DNA from: CAZQYB01 sp964582985
Lineage (GTDB): Bacteria; Planctomycetota; Phycisphaerae; Sedimentisphaerales; Anaerobacaceae
DNA length: 42,543 nt
Assembly (NCBI GenBank): GCA_964582985.1
Contig: CAZOUM010000021.1
Coordinates: 1-42,543 of the forward strand
Direction of reading: 5' to 3'
Shown: one piece after another, positions 8,163 through 16,806 of the stretch
Numbering within the stretch: the first letter of the stretch is position 1
Layout: every line of letters begins with the position of its first letter
Translations under genes and position numbers: made by a program
Notes under the pieces: generated by a model
The model's database searches: none
What the model saw: the letters and a program-made list of their open reading frames with translations, nothing else
Told to the model about the DNA's origin: nothing

Positions 8163-8546
8163 GTGGCGTATCAGAGTTATAGAGATCTGGATATTTACAA
8201 GAAGGCTCATAAATTGGCTATAGAGATTCACCAGACGAGTTTAAATCTGCCTAAGTTTGAATTGTATGAGGTAGGTAGCCAAATAAGAAAATCAAGCAAG
8301 TCTGTTAAGAACAATATAGTTGAAGGTTTTGGAAGGCGAAGATACAAGCAAGAATTTATCAGGTTTCTTACTTGTTCTTTAGCGTCCTGTGATGAGACCC
8401 GAGACCATTTGGACAGTCTATATGAAACTAAATCGCTAAGTGATACAGAAAAGTATAAGTATTTCTGTGAAGAGCATGACCACCTTGGCAAGATGATATC
8501 CAACTTCATTACGTCAGTGGATGGCGGTCATAAAACGAGAATCTAG
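8163..8546 (+). CDS. Four-helix-bundle protein (23S rRNA intervening-sequence type)
   Basis: 127 residues from the GTG at 8163, which has GAGGG nine bases upstream; starting at the ATG at 8112 would add 17 residues encoded by repeat DNA (LDARYLMLDARRG). The protein has the S23/IVP pattern: YRDLDIYKKAHKLAIEIH, then LPKFELYEVGSQIRKSSKSVKNNIVEG, then a GRRRYKQEFIRFLTCSLASCDETRDHL helix and an MISNFI-type C-terminus. The family forms four-helix bundles that assemble into oligomers, occurs in intervening sequences of 23S rRNA genes, and is related to the Avd accessory protein of diversity-generating retroelements. Its function is unknown. Here it sits between etfA and the acyl-CoA dehydrogenase gene and is framed by heptamer arrays, one of which gives its TAG stop. 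Confidence 0.85.
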   Translation: MAYQSYRDLDIYKKAHKLAIEIHQTSLNLPKFELYEVGSQIRKSSKSVKNNIVEGFGRRRYKQEFIRFLTCSLASCDETRDHLDSLYETKSLSDTEKYKYFCEEHDHLGKMISNFITSVDGGHKTRI

Positions 8547-8567
8547 TATCTAGAATCGAGAATCTAT
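8540..8567. repeat. Heptamer array (AATCTAG), 4 units, right cassette flank
   Basis: AATCTAG, TATCTAG, AATCGAG, AATCTAT, exact period 7, and AAACGAG just before may be a fifth. The first unit contains the TAG stop of the four-helix-bundle gene, and the array ends one base before the ATG of the acyl-CoA dehydrogenase gene, leaving no ordinary ribosome binding site there. Confidence 0.75.
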
Positions 8568-8568
8568 A

Positions 8569-10377
8569 ATGGTGGCGAACTTTTACAGGGACAACGACGA
8601 TATTCAGTTTTTGTTCAGGCATACCGACCTTGGCGTGTTGGCCGGGCTTTGCGAGGAAGACTTTAAGTTTTCAAGTGAGTTTGATTATGCCCCGGCCAAT
8701 ACTGAAGAAGCAGTAGAAAACTACGATATGGTGCTTGAGTCATTGGGACAGTTGAGTGCGGAGTTCATCGCACCGCGTGCGGAAGATGTTGACCGCGAAG
8801 GCAATATTCTTAATAAAGACGGGTCGGTGACGCGTCCAAAAGGGACGGAGGAGTCACTTGAGAAGCTCGGGCAGGCGGAGGTTATGGGGTTTACGCTGCC
8901 GTACGGATTCGGCGGTTTGAATTTTCCAAACCTTGTTTACTCGATGGCTATTGAGATTGTTTCGCGGGCGGATGCCGCACTTATGAATATATTCGGGCTG
9001 CAGGGGATTGCGGAGACAATCAATGCGTTCGCATCGGAAGAAATCAAGCAGAAATACTTACACGATTTTGCAGCGGGGAAAGTTACCAGCGCGATGGTCC
9101 TGACCGAGCCGGATGCGGGTTCCGATTTGCAGGCAATCAAACTGCGGGCGTTTGAGGATGATAAGGGCAACTGGTTTTTGCATGGAGTGAAGCGGTTCAT
9201 AACAAACGGGTGCGGTAACGTGCTTCTGGTTTTAGCTCGCAGCGAGCCGGACAGAGCAGGAGGACTTGGACTGAGTCTTTTTGTCTGCGACAGAGGGCCC
9301 ACGGTCCATATTCGGAGGCTGGAGGACAAGCTTGGTATTCACGGGTCGCCAACATGCGAGATATTCTTCGATAATACGCCCTGCGAGTTAATCGGTGAGC
9401 GCAGGCGTGGTCTTGCACCTTATGTTGCGAGCATGATGAACGGAGCGCGTATTGCAATTGCGGCCCAGTCGGTGGGTATTGCGGAGGCTGCCTTCCGGGT
9501 TGCGCGTGATTATGCTGCGACAAGACAACAGTTTGGCGTGGCTATTGAGAAATTGCCGGCGGTGCGCGATATGGTCATCGATATGAAAACGTCTATCGAG
9601 GCGGGTCGTGCACTTTTGTACGAGACGTCACGGGTGGTGGATATGGAAGTGGGGTACACAAGGCGTTTTGAATGTGACTGTCCGAAAGATAAGGAAGAGG
9701 CGAAGCAGCTTAGAAGCGAATCGCGAAAATATAAAAGATACGCAGGGATGCTGACGCCAATGAGTAAGTATTATTGCTCTGAGATGTGCAATAGAGTCGC
9801 TTATGATTCGATTCAGGTGCTCGGCGGCAGCGGTTATATGCGAGATTACGTCTGCGAGCGACACGCGCGCGATGCGAGAATCACAACCATTTATGAAGGG
9901 ACAAGCCAGCTGCAGATTATTGCTGCAGTCCGGGGGGTCTGCAGCGGCACGGCAGAAAAGTTTTTGGAGGAGCTTGCCGGTCAAAGTTACGAATCGGAAG
10001 TAAAAGATTTGCTCGAAAAACTTGCTGAGGGGACAGAACAGTTGAAAAACGCAGTGGCTTTTGTGAAAGAGCAAGGGGCCGAGTATATGGACCTTTACGG
10101 CAGAGGGCTGGTGGATATGGCGATAGATTTGATTAACGGGTATTTATTTTGCGGGCAAGCGAGTACAAAGGTTGATATGGAAGTTCCACGGTTTTCGGAC
10201 GGAGGTCAGAGCGACAATGGCAGTGTTCCTATGAAGGAGCGCAAGGCAAAGATTGCCCGCAGATATATTACCAAGAATTCACCTAAAATTGCAGCTCTGG
10301 CGGAGCTAATCTGTACAGGCGATAAGTCAACTTTCAGCGACTACGAAGCCTTGATAGGACCTGTTGCTGCCGAGTAA
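8569..10377 (+). CDS. Acyl-CoA dehydrogenase, long (~600 residue) type
   Basis: 602 residues. An N-terminal helical domain (~45-170), a beta middle domain (VLTEPDAGSDLQA, a canonical FAD/substrate-contact motif, and FITNG), a C-terminal helical domain (GARIAIAAQSVGIAEAAF, YAATRQQFG, QVLGGSGY) and the YEGTSQLQ motif whose Glu443 is the expected catalytic base. Beyond this is the ~100-residue extension seen in the longer DmdC/AidB-neighbour group of acyl-CoA dehydrogenases; the exact substrate cannot be read from sequence. It oxidises an acyl-CoA to the 2-enoyl-CoA and passes electrons to the EtfAB pair encoded just upstream. Its ATG lies directly against the right heptamer array, so its native translation signal may have been lost. 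Confidence 0.93.
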   Translation: MVANFYRDNDDIQFLFRHTDLGVLAGLCEEDFKFSSEFDYAPANTEEAVENYDMVLESLGQLSAEFIAPRAEDVDREGNILNKDGSVTRPKGTEESLEKLGQAEVMGFTLPYGFGGLNFPNLVYSMAIEIVSRADAALMNIFGLQGIAETINAFASEEIKQKYLHDFAAGKVTSAMVLTEPDAGSDLQAIKLRAFEDDKGNWFLHGVKRFITNGCGNVLLVLARSEPDRAGGLGLSLFVCDRGPTVHIRRLEDKLGIHGSPTCEIFFDNTPCELIGERRRGLAPYVASMMNGARIAIAAQSVGIAEAAFRVARDYAATRQQFGVAIEKLPAVRDMVIDMKTSIEAGRALLYETSRVVDMEVGYTRRFECDCPKDKEEAKQLRSESRKYKRYAGMLTPMSKYYCSEMCNRVAYDSIQVLGGSGYMRDYVCERHARDARITTIYEGTSQLQIIAAVRGVCSGTAEKFLEELAGQSYESEVKDLLEKLAEGTEQLKNAVAFVKEQGAEYMDLYGRGLVDMAIDLINGYLFCGQASTKVDMEVPRFSDGGQSDNGSVPMKERKAKIARRYITKNSPKIAALAELICTGDKSTFSDYEALIGPVAAE

Positions 10378-10389
10378 GGGGTTTGGTTT

Positions 10390-11070
10390 ATGCTTCGCGC
10401 GGTCATATTCGATTTCGATGGGGTAATAACCGATTCGGAGATTCTGCATCTCGAGGCCTTCAATCGTGTGCTTGCTCAATACGATGTTGAGATAACAGTG
10501 GAAGATTATTACAAGGATTATCTCGGCCTGACCGACGTTGAATGCTTTAAGGCGCTGGCTGATGAGGGCAGGCTCAAAGTTGAGACGCAGGAAATCGAGA
10601 ACTTCGTAAAACAAAAAAACGAGATATTCGAGGAAACATTAAAAGCGGACAGCAGGATAATTGAAGGTGTCGTCGATTTCCTTGAGATGCTGAGGCAAAA
10701 TAGCGTGCGAATGGCAATCTGTTCGGGGTCGCTGCTGGCCGAGATTGAGCTGATATTGAAACAGGCCCAGCTTGGTCGTTTTTTTGAGGTAATAGTATCG
10801 GCCGATGAGATAGAGAAAGGTAAGCCGGACCCCGAAGGGTACCTGCTGGCCTTAGAAAGACTCAACCAAAACGACAACAATGCTATCTTACCAGATGAAT
10901 GCATAGTGATAGAAGATTCACATTGGGGGCTGGAGGCGGCAAAGGCAGCGGGAATGCACACGGTCGCCGTGACAAATTCCTTTGATGCCGAGCAGTTGGC
11001 TTTGGCTGAAAGAATCGTTGGGCGGCTGGATGAGCTGACTATAGATGATTTGCAACAGCTTTGTGCTTGA
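10390..11070 (+). CDS. HAD-superfamily phosphatase / beta-phosphoglucomutase-like
   Basis: 226 residues. Motif I is DFDGVITDSE with Asp8 and Asp10 as nucleophile and acid/base, followed by a four-helix cap typical of subclass IA (residues ~15-85). Motif II is around ICSGS, motif III the Lys in EKGKPDPEGY, and motif IV VIEDSHWGLEAAKAAGM. This pattern fits beta-phosphoglucomutase-like and pyrophosphatase-like HAD enzymes; the substrate is not defined by sequence. It begins 12 bases after the acyl-CoA dehydrogenase stop, so it is probably the last gene of the etf operon. The next gene runs in the opposite direction. Confidence 0.88.
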   Translation: MLRAVIFDFDGVITDSEILHLEAFNRVLAQYDVEITVEDYYKDYLGLTDVECFKALADEGRLKVETQEIENFVKQKNEIFEETLKADSRIIEGVVDFLEMLRQNSVRMAICSGSLLAEIELILKQAQLGRFFEVIVSADEIEKGKPDPEGYLLALERLNQNDNNAILPDECIVIEDSHWGLEAAKAAGMHTVAVTNSFDAEQLALAERIVGRLDELTIDDLQQLCA

Positions 11071-11100
11071 TTTGCTATCAACTTGAAGATGCGGTTGAGG

Positions 11101-13650
11101 TCACCTTTTTCTCAGTAATGCGCCGGGGGCGGGGATTTCGGTTTTGACTCTGCCGGTAATTAAGTCATACTCAATCGCATCAACAAGTGTGCCATTTAGC
11201 AGGCAGGGCTGAATCTCATCACCTTGAACAGTTACTAAAGACTTTTTGTGGTCATGAAACAGCTTGCTGCCGACGAATCGTTTGTCCTGGTCTTCATAAG
11301 TAATTCCACCCGTTGCGGTGAGGGTTGAAAGCTCAGTTTGACGGTCAGGAGTTTCGACAAGTGCAATCTCTATGTGGGCGGCGGTAGCTGTGACGAGCTG
11401 GTCCTCTAGAACGTTGCCGTCGGCAATAGGGTAGTAATTAATTAGCAGCGTTCCGTAGGGCGAAGCGTCGGCGATAATCAGGTTTGGCTCGAACAGATAT
11501 TTTAGAGTGCGAAAGTCCTCGACGAAGGCCCAACAGGGCTGGTTCAAATCAAATACACCTGAGTTTGGCTCAGATGCAGACTCGTCAGAATTGTAGAACT
11601 TTAACACGCCTGGTCCGGTGGCTACTGATAGCTGCTGGAGGGCATCGAAATCAAACCTGGCGCATTTTAGCTCAATGCCACTGAGCGTTTTTCCTGTGGG
11701 CTGAACGTGCGCCGGCTTTTCCAAATCGGGCCGCCCTACCGCCGTTGTGATGCTCGAGAGTCTAACCAATCCGCCGTCAGCGGTCAGATGCTCAATGCCC
11801 GGAGCGGAGGCGGGCGACCGATGGCTTGTATCTTCGGGCAAATCAACAGTAATCCTCGGGGCCGAGAGTGTGTATTCCAGCCGTGTATTCGGGTCCTCCC
11901 GCAGCATTGTACATACGGAGTTGCCTTCGAAGATAACCTGGTTTGAGGCGGAAAGGAAGCTGGCTTGTTTCTGAGCAATTACTTTTGCCGGGACCATTGT
12001 TTCTCTTGCCGTTGTACGGCCTAAATCATTTGCGTCAACGTAAAATGTAAGCTCTGCGGGACCGGCAGCAAAAATGTCGGCGGAGGCGGACGATTTCTGA
12101 GCTTCAGGCAAATTTACGGTAAGCTTTGGCGCTGAAAGCGTGTAATCCTGCTGTGCGCACGGATCGCCTTGCGGCATTGTGCATAGACAGTCTCCGATGA
12201 AGATGGCCTGATTTGCTGCGGCCAAGAACTGTGCCTCTTTCTGTGCAGTGATTTTTACAGGAACAGCCGCTCGATTAGAGTCGGCACTATTTACATCGTT
12301 GGGATAAAATGTAAGCTGCAAGGGACCGGCGGCGACGGCGTCGCCGGTTGATGCAGAATAATCAATTTTTTGCGCAACGAGTATGCTTCGGCCGTTGGGG
12401 TCTTCGATGTCTTCGGGCCTTTTGTTGCCTGACTCGGTTGCTCGGCCGGGAGCAATAATGTTGGAATCGGCAATAGCTTTTGCTGAGTCCATCGGCACAG
12501 CGACAAAGCCGTTGTCACAGGTAACGACTGTCTCGGCAAGCTCATCAGGGAATTTGTTCGGCTCACCTTCTTCGGGTGCAGTGACGTTGGAGGGCCCTGC
12601 GTCGTTTGCACCCGCCACGTCAGTTTTGGCCGGCTCTGCGCCTTTCGCACCGGAAAGATCATCTTGCTTTAAGGTTTCTGTACCGCCGGTATCAGTCTCG
12701 GCTGCCTCTTCGCTCGAGCTTTTGGCCCAGAAAATGTTGTTGATGAACAATTGGTCGGCAAAGACCAGCTCGTCAGGAGTCTCGATAAGAACGTTTTTGC
12801 TGAATACACATTTGTAGTACGTTCCTTCTTTTTGCTGGGTCGGCTGTTTGGCGGGAGGCGGCGCCGTCGGTGCAGGCTGTGGTTTTTTATGGACATCGCG
12901 AGCAAGCGGTTTACTCGTGGGCCTGGCCGGGGCGCCAATGTCTGTTGGTTTAGATGAAAATGCTGTTTTGGCCGAGCTTTTCAGACGTAAACTATACAAA
13001 TCAATTACCCTGAGAAATTCGAGCCGGCCCTGGTCCTCATTGTAAATAAGCCGCAAACCTTTGCCGAGCATCCGCACCTCCTCGTTGACGAATTCGACTG
13101 GTCCAGCAGTTGTAAATAAGGACTTTTCGCTGATAAAATCAATGTCATCAAGATAAACGAAACTTTCTTTAACGTCACTCGATTCTTCAGGCAAGACATG
13201 AATGACGACGTTTCCGATGAATGTTGCATCCCTGGGAGTGAGCTGGCTGGTGGGAGTAGCACTTTCAACCTGGACGTAGCCTTTATCGGCGGTGATGTAG
13301 CAGTTGAAATCCCGCTGAAAATAATTCAGATACGGCTTTTCAATTTCCCACTCGTTTCCTGTCTCGTTAAGAAGCTCTTCGAATCCGAATACCCTGTCTA
13401 TCTCTTTTGTTTTTGGATCGCGGTGTTCGTATACTGCGTTTCGAACCTTTCCGACTGCTACCTTACCAGCCGTGCCGACTTTGCTCCGGTGTTCGCCGAT
13501 GTTGGCATCGGAGACAATTCCGGTCAATTCTTCTGCCCTATCGAAATCAATCTCAGGCGTTTTACTGATTCGGTTATAAAGCAGGTATATTGCAAGCACA
13601 GCGAGCAATGAAATAAGCCAGACATAGAGTTTTCGCGACCTAATGCCCAT
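11101..13650 (-). CDS. Very large LptC/OstA-like LPS-transport protein
   Basis: 849 residues. One membrane segment (~9-25) anchors a long periplasmic part. Residues ~100-220 (CYITADKGYVQVES, DATFIGNVVIHV, LFTTAGPVEFVNEEVRMLGKGLRLIYN) have the strand pattern of LptC/LptA beta-jellyroll domains; LptC is usually only ~190 residues. A Pro/Lys-rich linker (~225-275) is followed by more OstA-like strands, an acidic low-complexity stretch (~310-370) and a tandem repeat of ~85 residues (about 438-516 and 526-606, both with AAGP-LTFY, QVIF/QAIF and YTLSAP motifs). The C-terminus again has strand-rich units. It lies 18 bases after kdsC, the arrangement seen in proteobacterial kdsC-lptC-lptA operons. 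A role as an extended bridge for LPS transport is inferred. Confidence 0.6.
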   Translation of the reverse strand: MGIRSRKLYVWLISLLAVLAIYLLYNRISKTPEIDFDRAEELTGIVSDANIGEHRSKVGTAGKVAVGKVRNAVYEHRDPKTKEIDRVFGFEELLNETGNEWEIEKPYLNYFQRDFNCYITADKGYVQVESATPTSQLTPRDATFIGNVVIHVLPEESSDVKESFVYLDDIDFISEKSLFTTAGPVEFVNEEVRMLGKGLRLIYNEDQGRLEFLRVIDLYSLRLKSSAKTAFSSKPTDIGAPARPTSKPLARDVHKKPQPAPTAPPPAKQPTQQKEGTYYKCVFSKNVLIETPDELVFADQLFINNIFWAKSSSEEAAETDTGGTETLKQDDLSGAKGAEPAKTDVAGANDAGPSNVTAPEEGEPNKFPDELAETVVTCDNGFVAVPMDSAKAIADSNIIAPGRATESGNKRPEDIEDPNGRSILVAQKIDYSASTGDAVAAGPLQLTFYPNDVNSADSNRAAVPVKITAQKEAQFLAAANQAIFIGDCLCTMPQGDPCAQQDYTLSAPKLTVNLPEAQKSSASADIFAAGPAELTFYVDANDLGRTTARETMVPAKVIAQKQASFLSASNQVIFEGNSVCTMLREDPNTRLEYTLSAPRITVDLPEDTSHRSPASAPGIEHLTADGGLVRLSSITTAVGRPDLEKPAHVQPTGKTLSGIELKCARFDFDALQQLSVATGPGVLKFYNSDESASEPNSGVFDLNQPCWAFVEDFRTLKYLFEPNLIIADASPYGTLLINYYPIADGNVLEDQLVTATAAHIEIALVETPDRQTELSTLTATGGITYEDQDKRFVGSKLFHDHKKSLVTVQGDEIQPCLLNGTLVDAIEYDLITGRVKTEIPAPGALLRKR

Positions 13651-13668
13651 ACCACACTCTCTTGGCCG

Positions 13669-14196
13669 TTAAGGTAAATATCTTTTCATAAGCTGCTGCC
13701 ACTTGTCGGCGTTTTTCAGGATGTATTCTATTACTTCGCGGACGGCGCCGTGGCCGCCTCGACGGGTAGTTACATAATCGGCGTGCTGCCTGACTTCATC
13801 GACGGCGTTGGCGACGGCTGCTGAGAAGCCGACATACCTTATCATCGGCAAATCAGGCAAATCGTCGCCGATACAGGCAACCTCTCGGGGGGAAAGACCG
13901 AGTTCTTGAAGCAATTCTTTGAGTACAGGCAGCTTATAATGACAGTTCTGAAAAACGTACTCGGCTTCAAGTTTTTCGGCACGGTATTTCGTTGCTTCCG
14001 AGTGGCTGCCGCTTATAAAAGCTACTTTTAGTCCTGCCCTGCGCCACAATCGAATGCCGTGGCCATCCTGAGAATTGAAAAACTTACTTTGGGTGCCGTC
14101 GGCGTTAACGACCATTCTCCCGTCGGTCAAGACGCCGTCAACGTCTAAGACCAACAGCTTTATGTTCGCAAGATTTGATTTTAAGCTCTCTTCCAT
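13669..14196 (-). CDS. kdsC: 3-deoxy-D-manno-octulosonate 8-phosphate phosphatase
   Basis: 175 residues from the ATG at 14196; an earlier in-frame ATG at 14256 would overlap the RNase gene by 37 bases and add 20 unrelated residues. It is a small capless HAD phosphatase: motif I VLDVDGVLTDG (Asp18, Asp20), motif II FISGS, the KdsC-type Gln-Asp-Gly-His segment (SQDGHGIRLWRRAG), motif IV GDDLPDLPM and a C-terminal TRRGGHGAVREV segment, a KdsC signature. It removes phosphate from KDO 8-phosphate in KDO synthesis for lipid A-core. It lies between the RNase E/G gene and the LptC-like gene, supporting an LPS-biogenesis function. Confidence 0.92.
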   Translation of the reverse strand: MEESLKSNLANIKLLVLDVDGVLTDGRMVVNADGTQSKFFNSQDGHGIRLWRRAGLKVAFISGSHSEATKYRAEKLEAEYVFQNCHYKLPVLKELLQELGLSPREVACIGDDLPDLPMIRYVGFSAAVANAVDEVRQHADYVTTRRGGHGAVREVIEYILKNADKWQQLMKRYLP

Positions 14197-14219
14197 CTGG
14201 AAAGGCCTGAACCTTGCAT

Positions 14220-15746
14220 TTATAGCTTTACTACGCTGCCGCGTTCGTTGTAGCAAACGAGCTTGTGCTTTTCGCCGGTGTAACCGGGGACCGAGTGAAT
14301 AATCACGCGCTTATCGTTAAGCTGTTCGATTTGCGTGAGCACGGTGCGTTTTTCATTTTGCAGGTAGCCAGCAACTTCTGGTGAGACAAACAGCTCAATT
14401 CGCTTTATCTGGTCTTTTGATGCCGAGAGATTCAATAATCTGATGACTTCAATAGACATCGATTCCTGGCTTTTGACAAAACCTGTTCCTCCGCAACTCG
14501 GGCAGGCCAGATATGTACTTAACTGCAGGGAGGGTCGCATTCTCTGGCGAGTCATTTCGACGACGCCGAATTGACTTATCCTCAATATTCTGGAACGAGC
14601 GCGGTCGCGTCTGACAGCGTTGCGAAAGGCTTTTTCCACATCCTTTCGGTGCTTTGCACTATGCATATCAATGAAATCGCAAATTATGAGGCCGCCGAGG
14701 TCCCGCAATCTAAGCTGTCGAGGAATCTCAACAGCGGCCTCCATATTGGTTTCGTAAGCGGTCCGTTCGGCAGTTTGGTTTCTGCGGTATCGTCCACTGT
14801 TGACATCAATTGATACCAAGGCTTCTGTTTGCTCAATTACCAGCGAGCCTCCGCTTTTAAGATTAACAGTGCGGGACTGAATCTTGGCGATTTCGCCCTC
14901 GATTTTATATTTATGAAACAGGGGAACCCTGCCGTCATAATATGTGACTGTGCGTTTCAAGCGTGGTGTGGCAATGGAAAGGAAATCTGTGATTTTTCGT
15001 ACAACACTTTCCGAGTCACATATTACCTCGCTGATTTCGCTGTTAAAAACATCTCTTATCGCTCTGATGACCAGGTTGGATTCCTGGTAAAGCTCGGCCG
15101 GGGCTTTTTCGGTTTCCATTCGCTTTTTTATGGCGGTCCACAGGCGTCTTAGATATCTCAAATCGTTTTGGATGTCCCTTTTTGAGCATGCCCTGCCTGC
15201 TGTTCTGACGATAAAGCCGTGTCCCTTGGGTAGTGCGCATTCCTGAAGGATTCGGCGGAGTCTTTTGCGCTCTTCGTCATCTTCGATCTTGTGTGAGACG
15301 CCGTGCTTATGCATCCAAGGCATCATGACCAAGTACTTGCCTGGCAAAGCAAGATACGTGCTCAAGGTCGGTCCTTTTGTTTTCAGGCCCTCTTTTGTTA
15401 CCTGGACGACAATTTCATCGCCCTTATGCAGGCAATTCTGGATTGGCGGGCGCTGCCTTAGGGCTTCTCTGCGTCCAACTTTTTCGGTTCGTTTGGCAGC
15501 ACCCCTGGGAAAATGGCGGTGGTGGAGGTCGCTGATATGAAGGAAACCATTTCTTCCCACCCCGAAATCAACGAAGGCCGCCTGTATGCCGGCTTCAATA
15601 TTAACTATCTTAGCCTTGTAAATATTGCCGACGCGACTACTGAGACTGGGCCTTTCGACATAGAGCTCTTCGAGGGAACCGTTCTCGACCACCGCTACTC
15701 TGCACTCTTCGGTCTCAGCGACGTTAATAAGCATTTCTCTGGGCAT
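14220..15746 (-). CDS. rng: Ribonuclease E/G family endoribonuclease
   Basis: 508 residues, the RNase G/E core length without the large C-terminal scaffold of E. coli RNase E. The N-terminus is MLINVAETEECRVAVVENG (an alternative ATG lies four codons in). An S1-like RNA-binding domain follows (~38-130) with a basic insert at ~78-105. The DNase I-like catalytic domain contains Asp314 (SIDVNSG) and Asp357 (ICDFIDM), the expected metal ligands. A CPSCGG motif is the zinc link that joins subunits. It processes and degrades RNA, usually at 5'-monophosphate ends in A/U-rich single-stranded regions. In this window it is preceded by the DUF2344 gene, a neighbour pair known from many bacteria. Confidence 0.93.
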   Translation of the reverse strand: MPREMLINVAETEECRVAVVENGSLEELYVERPSLSSRVGNIYKAKIVNIEAGIQAAFVDFGVGRNGFLHISDLHHRHFPRGAAKRTEKVGRREALRQRPPIQNCLHKGDEIVVQVTKEGLKTKGPTLSTYLALPGKYLVMMPWMHKHGVSHKIEDDEERKRLRRILQECALPKGHGFIVRTAGRACSKRDIQNDLRYLRRLWTAIKKRMETEKAPAELYQESNLVIRAIRDVFNSEISEVICDSESVVRKITDFLSIATPRLKRTVTYYDGRVPLFHKYKIEGEIAKIQSRTVNLKSGGSLVIEQTEALVSIDVNSGRYRRNQTAERTAYETNMEAAVEIPRQLRLRDLGGLIICDFIDMHSAKHRKDVEKAFRNAVRRDRARSRILRISQFGVVEMTRQRMRPSLQLSTYLACPSCGGTGFVKSQESMSIEVIRLLNLSASKDQIKRIELFVSPEVAGYLQNEKRTVLTQIEQLNDKRVIIHSVPGYTGEKHKLVCYNERGSVVKL

Positions 15747-15811
15747 ATTTGTACCTTTAGCGCCTTATCGTGACGGCACAGTCTACGAAGTAATCGGTCA
15801 ACTATCAACAA

Positions 15812-16447
15812 TCAATTTGTCTGGTACTGCACACTTTCGCGCCTGATTGGCGCAGTTAGGTTCTGTATAGACAGTTCAAGCAATTTTAGAATCTCCTCAA
15901 TGCGTATCGAGCCTGCAGAACTGATTTTACATTTAACAAGTATGTTTTTATCGTCGAACTCAATCGATTTCAAAAAGGGCCTGACATCCACAGTGCGGAC
16001 ATTGCCTTTGGCGTCAGTGCGGCGCTCGATATTTAGTGTTTTATTTTCCAGCAAACGCCTAATCCTGCTCTTTAGCGCCAGGTCAAGGCATTGCGGCTTC
16101 ACAGGGAATACGTACGCAGCCTCGCAAGGCTGAAATGAAGTCTTTGCTTTCGCCATCTCAACACGGAGGAGCTGACAGCCGTCAGGCAGCTGGTCGGAAA
16201 GGCCGGTCTTTAACTGTTCAATATCAGAAAGCTGCGGCGAAGTCTCGACTTTGATACACAATAAATCATCGTCAGACTCAACACCGGTGCTCTTAGGCAA
16301 AGGCAAAGAAATCCCGGGTCGAGGATTGAAACCCCGGCTATAGCGGACTTTTATACCTGCCCGGGCAGAGGCGCGCTGAAAAAGTTTGAGCATTTCTGCG
16401 TGTGACAGGAAGCGAAGCCTGCCCTTTATTCCGAACCTTACCGCCAC
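15812..16447 (-). CDS. DUF2344 (TIGR03936-type) protein
   Basis: 211 residues. The N-terminus MAVRFGIKGRLRFLSHAEML followed by SRGFNPRPGISLPLPKSTGVES is the hallmark of the TIGR03936/DUF2344 family, which usually lies next to or is fused to the TIGR03960 radical-SAM protein and next to RNase G and ribosomal protein L21 genes. The function is unknown; a link to tRNA or translation has been suggested only from gene neighbourhood. Here no radical-SAM partner is in the window; the RNase E/G gene follows 65 bases downstream. Upstream (16448-16720) there is no gene on this strand. The spacer before the RNase gene holds a weak 7-bp repeat (TCAACTA, TCAACAA, TCAATTT at 15798-15818). Confidence 0.88.
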   Translation of the reverse strand: MAVRFGIKGRLRFLSHAEMLKLFQRASARAGIKVRYSRGFNPRPGISLPLPKSTGVESDDDLLCIKVETSPQLSDIEQLKTGLSDQLPDGCQLLRVEMAKAKTSFQPCEAAYVFPVKPQCLDLALKSRIRRLLENKTLNIERRTDAKGNVRTVDVRPFLKSIEFDDKNILVKCKISSAGSIRIEEILKLLELSIQNLTAPIRRESVQYQTN

Positions 16448-16721
16448 CAGGATGGTTTCATTCGAAGCCGCTATGTGTATATTTCCTTTCCGGCACGGAT
16501 TAGACTTTAGACTAAGTTCACTGGTGCCGGGCTGACATTATGCTGATGTTTGCTTTGAAAGACAAGGATTTTCTTACTGCTGGTGTCTTCGGTGCGCAAA
16601 ATATTCCTTCAGTTGATTATTTGGGGATACTGAAGCCTGTGTTTTGGCGTCATGTTTTATACGAGCGGTTTTCCGCGATTGCGTTGTCGGTCAAGTCAGG
16701 AGTCTGTGTGCGCCCGAGAAT

Positions 16722-16764
16722 ATAAAAACGGGGCCCATACCGAATGAAACCGGTATAGGCCCCG
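16722..16764 (-). terminator. Rho-independent terminator
   Basis: A 14-bp stem with one mismatch (CGGGGCCTATACCG with CGGTATGGGCCCCG on the minus strand), a 7-base loop, then TTTTTAT on the minus strand. It lies 43-85 bases after the stop of the secreted protein gene ending at 16807. Confidence 0.85.
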
Positions 16765-16806
16765 AACTGATACAATCTTGCTGACTACTCTCAGCAGTTA
16801 CGTCGC

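Noticed and set aside
16540..16725. 61-residue plus-strand open frame
   Set aside because: No ribosome binding site, no domain or composition typical of a protein, and it lies in front of a terminator and opposite neighbouring genes.
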